From contig CP070658.1 of the NCBI GenBank assembly GCA_020355105.1, positions 1,670,148 through 1,681,370 on the forward strand: DNA of 11,223 bases, written 5' to 3'. Made by a program: the position numbers and the translations under genes. Below, piece after piece: positions 6,098-11,223 of the stretch; the stretch's first letter is position 1, and every line of letters starts with the position of its first letter. The stretch is from Candidatus Thorarchaeota archaeon (GTDB taxonomy: Archaea > Asgardarchaeota > Thorarchaeia > Thorarchaeales > Thorarchaeaceae). The notes under the pieces were generated by a model. It searched no databases. It worked only from the letters and a program-made list of their open reading frames with translations, and was not told the origin of the DNA.

Positions 6098-8851
6098 ATG
6101 TCCAGATACGATAGGTTCAAGCGGTCTACTGGAAGACTTCTCAGACAGGTCTTCCGTCGACCCAAGGCAAAGATTTCACGTGGCTCTGTGATTATGGGGG
6201 TAGCACTTGTCATCATATTCTTTGCCGCTCTGATACTTCGTCTACTCCCTCTTCTGAACTCACAACCTGTCGTCCGAGCCTTCGACCCATGGTTCCAGCT
6301 AAAAGTGACAGAGTATGTGGTCGACAACGGATATGGAGCCTTTTTCACATGGTTCGATGAAACAACTTGGGTCCCATTCGGACGTGATATGACTGCAACG
6401 ACGTACATCGGAGTACCTTTTACGAGTGCCTTCTTCTACTGGGTACTGAATGGAATTGGAATTAGTGCAGACGTCCTATACGTTTCTCTTGTCATGCCAG
6501 CATTCATGGGTGCTTTGACCACCATTGCAGTCTTCTATCTTGGACGCGAGCTCTCAAATAACACGGTTGGTCTCCTTAGCGCACTCTTTCTGGCATTCAT
6601 TCCTGCATTCACACAGAGAACAGTGGCAGGTTTCTATGACAACGAGTGCGTTGGCGTATTTGCCATTGTCTTGTCTACCTACTTCTTCATAAGAAGCCTC
6701 AAACGTGGTTCAGTCCTGTCCGCCTTTGCCTCGGGCCTTTCACTTGCATACCTTCAAGCCTCTTGGGGTGCGGCAGACTTCCTCGTCAACCTGTTTGCAC
6801 TCTTTGCCTTCTTCACGCTAGTTGGTGGACGCTACAGTAGGCGGCTACTCAATTCGTATCTGATCACAATAGCTCTGGGGATGTTTCTTGGAGGGCTCGT
6901 TCCAAGAAATGGATTTGGCAACACAACCAGTCTTGCATTCCTCGCGCCCGTTGGAGTCGGTGCACTACTGGCGGGATATGAGATCTGGCAGAGAATCGAG
7001 AGCTACAGAAGAGCCACCGCCACTGCACTAGCGCCTCATATGAAACCGATTCTACTGAGTCTTATCACGCCTGTTGCAGGAGTTGCAGCTTATCTCGCCT
7101 ACGTCAATACCCTAGACTTGTCGATAAGCGCCTTCACATCGAATCCGATAGTGCTTCTCGGTGGGAAGTTCCTTACAGTAATCAATCCATTCTTCAGACT
7201 TGATCAACGTGTTTTCGCCTCAGTTGCAGAACACCTACCTAGTCCTTGGGGCAGCTTCTACCATTCCCTCAACATTCTGATGTTTATCTTCCCACTTGGC
7301 ATGTACTTCCTATTCAAACGCGGACGTGATGAAGACTATCTCATGTTCCTATATGGACTCATTTCCGTATACTTCGCAGGTAGCATGATTCGTCTGGGAC
7401 TGATTCTGGCTCCAGGTGTTGCGGTACTCTCTGCCGTCGCAGTGAATGGAATCCTGTCCCCGTTCGGAAAGGTAGTCACGCAGAAGTCTGTGTTTGAGAG
7501 AAGACGCTTCCGGATGAGTTCATCTCTGACCTCAGAGCACGCAATAGCAGCTTTCGCATTCCTAGGGCTTCTGCTCTCACTAAATGTAATGATGGGTACC
7601 AACTACATTACGCAATATGCAGGGAGTCCGGAGTTTGCGGCAGGGCAGCTATCCTCAGGTCAATTGTTCATCGACTGGCAGACGTCTATGACCTATATTC
7701 GCGATGTCCTGCCAGATGATGCGGTCATTGCCAGCTGGTGGGATTATGGGTACTGGATCAACGGCGCCGGAGACGGACTGACGATAGTAGATAACGCCAC
7801 TTGGAATGGTACGCAGATTGCGTTGATGGGCTATGCCCTGACGGCATTGAATCTGACGGAGTCGCTCAAGACGTTCAAACTTTGGGATGCCACTCATGTG
7901 CTGGTATACTTTGGCCACCGATCCCAACTTGGTGGCGATGACGGTAAGTGGCCCTGGATGGTCAGGATTGCCGAGGACCGGTTTGGCAGCGATGTGATTG
8001 ATGATGCATGGTACCTAGGTGACGATCCGGACTCACCAGACATAATCGAGGATGAGCATCCTCTGCCGGGATTCTATGAATCCACCATATTCAAGCTCAT
8101 GGTCTACGATGAACCGTTGACTGAGGACGATGCCTATGGGAGGGGTCTCAGTACTGATAGGCTCAACATGGATCGAGTACTGTGGAACGATCCAACTTGG
8201 ACCGCCCATATGCCGGTTGACCTGCATGGTGCCTTTACGAACCTCTACTACAGTTCAACCTTCGGAACCGTCAAGATCGATGAGATCGACTATACCATGT
8301 ACTATCAGTATCTCAATAGGACCTCTGCCGATTGGAAATCCGATGTAGACCCGTCCAACGCTTTCAGAATGGATGGCAACCTGTCCGATAGCGAGAGAGC
8401 ACTATCAAGTTACGATGTGGTATTTGGAGGTGGCTATACCGCCAGAGTGTACACAGGCACTGGCACCACTCGTATCTACTTTGGAATCCACATGGACAAT
8501 TACACCTTGGGTGAAGATGCACTCGGAATTCAACTCGCTCCACTCGATTCACCACAAGACTCCGACTTGCGGATTGCAAATTACGACGGACACGGCTTCT
8601 TTGACGGACATGTGGCCTTCGACGGTTCATGGGTGGAGGACTCAAGTGGGCTGAACTCATCCGAGTTCGCTGGTGGTGAGAATTTCTTCGAGTTTTCGAT
8701 TCCAATAGGTGACGACGCCCCACAAGACATCAACATTAACTCAGGAATGAACTATCAGCTCAGGCTCCTCTTCTGGAACAATGTGGATGCCGGAGAACCG
8801 ACTTTCGACTCGGACTGGACCACATTCTGGGCCGGAATAGAACTGTACTAG
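6098..8851 (+). CDS. aglB: STT3/AglB dolichyl-phosphooligosaccharide-protein glycosyltransferase
   Basis: Catalytic oligosaccharyltransferase that moves a lipid-linked glycan to asparagine in N-X-S/T sites on the outer face of the membrane. The 917 residues include a basic cytoplasmic N-terminus, a first membrane helix at about 31-50, many more helices up to about 500, and a large outer domain from about 502 to the end. Catalytic landmarks are the first acidic motif in FDPWF (D63), the second in GFYDNE (D181, E183), and the sequon-binding motif WWDYGYW (547-553). Just after it comes a double sequon, N566-A-T and N570-G-T, at the position where eukaryotic STT3 has two adjacent sequons. The outer domain carries seven N-X-S/T sites, so self-glycosylation is likely. 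ATG 6098 has GGAGAG upstream and conserved family sequence soon after. It is convergent with nop10. An OSTC-like gene and Sec61-beta are nearby. Enzyme identity is secure. Confidence 0.96.
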   Translation: MSRYDRFKRSTGRLLRQVFRRPKAKISRGSVIMGVALVIIFFAALILRLLPLLNSQPVVRAFDPWFQLKVTEYVVDNGYGAFFTWFDETTWVPFGRDMTATTYIGVPFTSAFFYWVLNGIGISADVLYVSLVMPAFMGALTTIAVFYLGRELSNNTVGLLSALFLAFIPAFTQRTVAGFYDNECVGVFAIVLSTYFFIRSLKRGSVLSAFASGLSLAYLQASWGAADFLVNLFALFAFFTLVGGRYSRRLLNSYLITIALGMFLGGLVPRNGFGNTTSLAFLAPVGVGALLAGYEIWQRIESYRRATATALAPHMKPILLSLITPVAGVAAYLAYVNTLDLSISAFTSNPIVLLGGKFLTVINPFFRLDQRVFASVAEHLPSPWGSFYHSLNILMFIFPLGMYFLFKRGRDEDYLMFLYGLISVYFAGSMIRLGLILAPGVAVLSAVAVNGILSPFGKVVTQKSVFERRRFRMSSSLTSEHAIAAFAFLGLLLSLNVMMGTNYITQYAGSPEFAAGQLSSGQLFIDWQTSMTYIRDVLPDDAVIASWWDYGYWINGAGDGLTIVDNATWNGTQIALMGYALTALNLTESLKTFKLWDATHVLVYFGHRSQLGGDDGKWPWMVRIAEDRFGSDVIDDAWYLGDDPDSPDIIEDEHPLPGFYESTIFKLMVYDEPLTEDDAYGRGLSTDRLNMDRVLWNDPTWTAHMPVDLHGAFTNLYYSSTFGTVKIDEIDYTMYYQYLNRTSADWKSDVDPSNAFRMDGNLSDSERALSSYDVVFGGGYTARVYTGTGTTRIYFGIHMDNYTLGEDALGIQLAPLDSPQDSDLRIANYDGHGFFDGHVAFDGSWVEDSSGLNSSEFAGGENFFEFSIPIGDDAPQDININSGMNYQLRLLFWNNVDAGEPTFDSDWTTFWAGIELY

Positions 8852-8880
8852 TGGAGAATAAGCCAGATACCCAGTCGCCC

Positions 8881-8897
8881 AGCTACCAAATGTAGCT
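8881..8897. terminator. Hairpin between convergent aglB and nop10
   Basis: AGCTAC and GTAGCT form a perfect six-pair stem with a five-base loop in the 48-base gap between the two convergent stops. It can form in either transcript. No long T-run follows on either side, so a terminator role is inferred only from position. Confidence 0.35.
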
Positions 8898-8899
8898 TG

Positions 8900-9085
8900 T
8901 TATCCCTGTGCCTGTTTAGAGCTCTCTCTTGCCTTCCTCTTGGCCTGTCTACGGTACTCTCCGTAGCGGTCTTGAGGACTGAACTTGGGGGGGTGCGGTG
9001 CCACGACAGGCTCCCCACACTTCGGGCAGGCCTTCTCCTCGAGAGTGTACTGCTCACACACTGTACACTTGAAGAGGCGTCCCAT
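8900..9085 (-). CDS. nop10: Nop10, H/ACA ribonucleoprotein subunit
   Basis: Small zinc-binding subunit of the box H/ACA ribonucleoprotein, which works with Cbf5, Gar1 and L7Ae to convert uridine to pseudouridine in rRNA. From ATG 9085 it has 61 residues. The zinc site is C7-x2-C10 and C20-x2-C23, followed by the signature HPPKFSPQDRYGEYRR (31-46), which wraps against Cbf5. The C-terminal tail is longer than in many archaea and is basic and polar. An in-frame GTG at 9094 would add three residues and overlap the aIF2alpha stop by one base. I prefer ATG 9085 because it puts the first cysteine pair at the usual distance from the start. It is the last gene of the ribosomal block and is translated immediately after aIF2alpha. 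Confidence 0.92.
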   Translation of the reverse strand: MGRLFKCTVCEQYTLEEKACPKCGEPVVAPHPPKFSPQDRYGEYRRQAKRKARESSKQAQG

Positions 9086-9093
9086 AATGACCA

Positions 9094-9888
9094 CTACTTC
9101 CGATCAAAGACGATGGTTCCACTCTTACCCTCGATGGTCTTCGTGACCGAAGTAAGAATCTCTGAAAGGAGGTCCTCCGCCTCCTTGTAGTCAGGACTGG
9201 TGATACGCAACTTGTAGCGTGGTGAACCCAGAGTATATATCTCAAACTCCGATTTCTCTCTGGACTCCCCCATTACGAGTCCCTTGGATAGGGCTGTCTT
9301 TATCACCTCTACGCCATCTGGTCCTGGCACCTGTATCTTCATCTCCCCCTCAATCTCGACCGAGGGTATCTCAATCCTGGCCTTTGCTAGATCCGCCACT
9401 TGTTTGCGTAGCTTCTTCGTGGATTCCACGTGCTCCAGAGCCTCAACACCGACGTCCGCCGCGACCTCCAGAGCCTTGTAAATCTCGCCAAACGAGTCCT
9501 CAAGAGGCCAACCAATCTTCTGATAGACTGTTTCAAGAGTCATACCGTTCTCTTTCGCAATCAACTCCAAGAACTTCTCAGCCTTCTGAGCACGTTTCCA
9601 CTCGTTGTTCTTGGCTCGCTTCGCCTCATTGGAAACTCTCCTTAGAGAACAGTCTATGTGTTTCTTCTGCTGATCAACTCGAAGGACCCTGATGACGACC
9701 CTCTGGTTCTCTTGGATATGATTGCGGATGTTCCTGACCCACGTGCTGCTAACCTCTGAAATATGAATGAACCCCTCTTTATTCCCGTACTCTGGGAGAA
9801 CGACGTATGCTCCATAGGCAGCCACCTTGGTGGCCACTGCCACCGCATATTCATCTGGCTGGGGCCATTCTGCACGCTTCAAGACCAT
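9094..9888 (-). CDS. aif2a: Translation initiation factor aIF2, alpha subunit
   Basis: Alpha subunit of the archaeal aIF2 heterotrimer, which delivers initiator tRNA to the small ribosomal subunit. The 264 residues match the family. Residues about 8-85 are an S1-type RNA-binding barrel, with AYGAYVVLPEYGNKEGFIHISEVSSTWVRN split by the loop that in eukaryotes carries regulatory Ser51, then IDCSLRRVS. A helical middle domain runs from about 90 to 175. The C-terminal alpha/beta domain from about 180 contacts the gamma subunit. The start ATG 9888 has AAGGAG (minus-strand reading of 9897-9902) eight bases upstream, the best ribosome site in the window, and a candidate box A at 9925-9933. It is thus likely transcribed both from its own promoter and by read-through from rps27e, 98 bases upstream. 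nop10 follows directly. Confidence 0.97.
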   Translation of the reverse strand: MVLKRAEWPQPDEYAVAVATKVAAYGAYVVLPEYGNKEGFIHISEVSSTWVRNIRNHIQENQRVVIRVLRVDQQKKHIDCSLRRVSNEAKRAKNNEWKRAQKAEKFLELIAKENGMTLETVYQKIGWPLEDSFGEIYKALEVAADVGVEALEHVESTKKLRKQVADLAKARIEIPSVEIEGEMKIQVPGPDGVEVIKTALSKGLVMGESREKSEFEIYTLGSPRYKLRITSPDYKEAEDLLSEILTSVTKTIEGKSGTIVFDRK

Positions 9889-9924
9889 TATTCTTACTCC
9901 TTCTCGGAAGACCTCAAGGCTGAA

Positions 9925-9933
9925 CTAATATAG
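9925..9933 (-). promoter_or_regulatory. Candidate box A for aIF2alpha-nop10
   Basis: On the minus strand this reads CTATATTAG and predicts transcription starting near 9903, about 15 bases before ATG 9888 and just ahead of AAGGAG. It would give aIF2alpha and nop10 their own promoter inside the ribosomal cluster. Confidence 0.5.
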
Positions 9934-9973
9934 ATTTGGGAGGATGGAGGTCACTCTGGAAGTCTGAGGATAG

Positions 9974-9990
9974 CTAGGGCCTGACCCTAG
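9974..9990 (-). terminator. Hairpin spanning the rps27e stop codon
   Basis: CTAGGG and CCCTAG form a perfect six-pair stem with a five-base loop. The upstream arm in the minus transcript contains the TAG stop of rps27e. With a separate promoter just downstream, it may end or process the rpl44e-rps27e transcript. There is no T-run, so this is a structural observation with inferred role. Confidence 0.4.
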
Positions 9991-10196
9991 GAGTACTGTT
10001 CTATCTCCCTTGCAATGTCTTCAAGCTTGGCTCTGCCACCACTTGGACGAGCCAGAACCTTGTCACATTTCAGACATTTCACTTCAGTAGAGGAATGTGC
10101 GAAGATTATCTGTTCATTCTCACAATCTAGACACTGGACCTTCAGAAATCGTGATCTCGGCTGCTGGACAATTTCCCCCTTCGTCAACTCGTTCAC
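9987..10196 (-). CDS. rps27e: Ribosomal protein eS27 (S27e)
   Basis: Small-subunit ribosomal protein with a four-cysteine zinc ribbon. The 69 residues carry C22-x2-C25 and C41-x2-C44, with the family segment RFLKVQCLDC and an acidic-to-basic C-terminal helix after GGRAKL. GTG 10196 follows the TAG of rpl44e with no intervening base, so translation is probably coupled. No ATG is available near the conserved start. The pairing with L44e upstream and aIF2alpha and Nop10 downstream is the standard archaeal order, which makes the call firm. Confidence 0.95.
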   Translation of the reverse strand: MNELTKGEIVQQPRSRFLKVQCLDCENEQIIFAHSSTEVKCLKCDKVLARPSGGRAKLEDIAREIEQYS

Positions 10197-10478
10197 CTAC
10201 ACTCGCATGACTTCCACTTTCTTCATTCTCATACCCTTTGACTGCACTATGTAGTCGCAGTCTTTGCATTTGTACTTGAGAACGGTCTTCTTTGTCGTCT
10301 TCGCAAAGCGCTTTTGGATGGGTTTTGGGAATGATCCATATCCCTTATGTTTCCTGGACATCCTTCGGGCGCCCTCTGCCATACTCCTATCTTTGCCCTT
10401 CTTATACTGGCTGACGGTGTGTATCGTGTGTCCCTTGCATCTGGGACAGTATTTCCTTAGTTCGCCTTTGATTTTCAT
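10197..10478 (-). CDS. rpl44e: Ribosomal protein eL42 (L44e)
   Basis: Large-subunit ribosomal protein at the tRNA exit site. It has 93 residues with zinc ligands C11-x2-C14 and C71-x2-C74. Between them lie the strongly basic central stretch with RRMSRKHKGYGSFPKPI (38-54), the loop that reaches the E site, and the family segment TKKTVLKYKCKDC. The N-terminal MKIKGELRKYCPRCKGHT is typical. ATG 10478 has GGTGA (minus-strand reading of 10486-10490) seven bases upstream and a good box A about 50 bases upstream. It is the first gene of the ribosomal block and its stop abuts the GTG of rps27e. Confidence 0.97.
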   Translation of the reverse strand: MKIKGELRKYCPRCKGHTIHTVSQYKKGKDRSMAEGARRMSRKHKGYGSFPKPIQKRFAKTTKKTVLKYKCKDCDYIVQSKGMRMKKVEVMRV

Positions 10479-10522
10479 TTGAGAATCACCAGTCTTTGGG
10501 CCTTGGGACCCGACTCAGTATT

Positions 10523-10531
10523 CTTTATAAT
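10523..10531 (-). promoter_or_regulatory. Box A of the rpl44e-rps27e-aIF2alpha-nop10 operon
   Basis: The minus strand reads ATTATAAAG, one of the best TATA matches in the window. It predicts transcription starting near 10501 and a leader of about 23 bases carrying GGTGA before ATG 10478. Confidence 0.6.
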
Positions 10532-10582
10532 CCTTAGGACGCAGCTCTCTGATTTCTGGGAGTAGGAGTGTGGAGGCTAGAT

Positions 10583-10780
10583 TCATGCTGGTTGGAGCAC
10601 GGTCCAGACATGTGCTATGACTACCGCAATCAAGAGAATGGCAGCAAAAATCACCACTAGAGTAGGACCCACCTTTATTCCAGGCGTTTCGTCCTCGAAG
10701 AAACGAATCAAGCCGGCGCCACCGCTTGGCATCGGCCCTTCTCCACGTTTCTTTCTGCGTTTCTTCGCGGTCTTCGGCAT
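10583..10780 (-). CDS. Protein translocase subunit Sec61-beta
   Basis: Small tail-anchored subunit of the SecYE/Sec61 protein-conducting channel. It has 65 residues: a very basic cytoplasmic N-terminus (KKRRKKR, 6-12), the family signature PSGGAGLIRFFEDE (18-31), a GIKVGP turn (34-39), and one membrane helix at about 40-60 ending just before the C-terminus. The signature and layout are those of archaeal and eukaryotic Sec61-beta, not bacterial SecG. ATG 10780 has AGGAG (minus-strand reading of 10791-10795) ten bases upstream and its own candidate box A. It lies 104 bases upstream of rpl44e and appears to be a separate transcription unit. In eukaryotes this channel is the docking site of the oligosaccharyltransferase, whose catalytic subunit is encoded nearby. 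Confidence 0.92.
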   Translation of the reverse strand: MPKTAKKRRKKRGEGPMPSGGAGLIRFFEDETPGIKVGPTLVVIFAAILLIAVVIAHVWTVLQPA

Positions 10781-10820
10781 GCCGTTACAGCTCCTGATTG
10801 GTCAATTGAGCACACGTTGC

Positions 10821-10830
10821 GTTTTTAATC
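10821..10830 (-). promoter_or_regulatory. Candidate box A of Sec61-beta
   Basis: The minus strand reads GATTAAAAAC and predicts transcription starting near 10800, about 20 bases ahead of ATG 10780, with AGGAG inside the leader. The remainder of the 10781-10901 gap shows no gene that I can support. Confidence 0.5.
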
Positions 10831-10901
10831 CTTCCGACATGAAAGCGCTTCTAGTAACCTCTAGACTCAGCTCTTCCATTGTGATTCGACAGACTCGATT
10901 A

Positions 10902-11216
10902 CTACTTGATATTTCTCACAATTCCCTCGGCTGTATCATGCATCTTCTTCGATACGTTTGACAGCGTCTGCAGGATCTTCTGTCGTCTGTCTTGTTGAGT
11001 CTGCAGATCAAGATTCGCTAGCTGTGCAAAGTCCTCAGACAGAGCAAGGTACGTCTTTGCTTTCTCGGCAGAAGTAAGTAGTGAGTCTTCCTTCTCCACT
11101 ACCTTGAGCTTGCCTGATTTCTCATCATATTTCCAAACATCACCAGTCTTGGTATTTAGTATGAAACCATCCGCAATCTGATACTTTCCAGGTTGGTCGT
11201 CGCCTCTAGAAATCAT
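10902..11216 (-). CDS. Small unrecognised protein, possibly cut by the window edge
   Basis: I do not recognise this protein. From ATG 11216 it has 104 residues. The first 40 or so contain YQIADGFILNTKTGDVWKYD, a beta-hairpin-like stretch with a TG-x-V-W pattern seen in many unrelated short domains. The remainder, from about residue 45, is strongly helical and charged, with regular leucines (TYLALSEDFAQLANLDLQ, KILQTLSNVSKKM) suggesting a coiled coil or helical hairpin. There is no signal peptide, membrane segment or cysteine. Two stops in tandem, TAG and TAA, end it. The frame is still open at the right edge and the only nearby GGTG is too close to ATG 11216, so the true start may lie outside. 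The spacer to Sec61-beta holds the latter's promoter, so they are probably separate units. Confidence 0.6.
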   Translation of the reverse strand: MISRGDDQPGKYQIADGFILNTKTGDVWKYDEKSGKLKVVEKEDSLLTSAEKAKTYLALSEDFAQLANLDLQTQQDRRQKILQTLSNVSKKMHDTAEGIVRNIK

Positions 11217-11223
11217 GTCACCA

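Noticed and set aside
9219..9692. A 157-codon open frame on the plus strand opposite aIF2alpha
   Set aside because: The product is rich in Pro, Ser and Arg without motif, and lies entirely over a clear aIF2alpha gene.
1..11223. Mobile elements, integrases, CRISPR arrays or defence genes
   Set aside because: No transposase or recombinase motif, no terminal repeats and no spaced direct repeats seen; all recognised genes are core housekeeping genes.

Overview
The window reads as ordinary chromosomal DNA from an archaeon, most plausibly an Asgard archaeon (a Thorarchaeota-like lineage would fit; this is inference). The evidence is an archaeal L44e-S27e-aIF2alpha-Nop10 cluster, an archaeal type IA topoisomerase, a DUF115/MptE pterin kinase, a Sec61-beta, TATA-type box A promoters with short leaders, and a small membrane protein that strongly resembles the eukaryotic oligosaccharyltransferase subunit OSTC/DC2 (related to the membrane part of Ost3/Ost6). 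I see no mobile element, CRISPR array, tRNA or rRNA. Non-ATG starts are common: GTG or TTG is the chosen start of six of the thirteen genes.

Layout. (1) 1-1708, minus: DNA topoisomerase I, running off the left edge. (2) 1758-2174, plus, divergent from it: the OSTC/Ost3-like protein. (3) 2235-4165, minus: mptE and a dihydropteroate synthase-family gene two bases apart, a pterin-cofactor pair. (4) 4253-5855, plus, divergent from the pterin pair: gcvT and gcvH of the glycine cleavage system. (5) 6098-8851, plus: a 917-residue STT3/AglB oligosaccharyltransferase. (6) 8900-10478, minus and convergent with it: rpl44e, rps27e, aIF2alpha and nop10 in that transcription order. (7) 10583-10780, minus: Sec61-beta. 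(8) 10902 to the right edge, minus: a small unrecognised protein.

Three themes tie the genes together. Protein export and N-glycosylation are represented by STT3/AglB, Sec61-beta and the OSTC-like protein; in animals OSTC/DC2 helps attach STT3A to the Sec61 channel, so finding all three kinds of gene in 11 kb is the most interesting aspect here. One-carbon metabolism is represented by a divergent arrangement in which one arm makes a pterin carrier and the other encodes the aminomethyltransferase and lipoyl carrier that load such a carrier. Translation and rRNA modification form the minus-strand block on the right. Box A elements can be placed in front of most transcription units, and two of them sit in divergent spacers where they could serve both directions.
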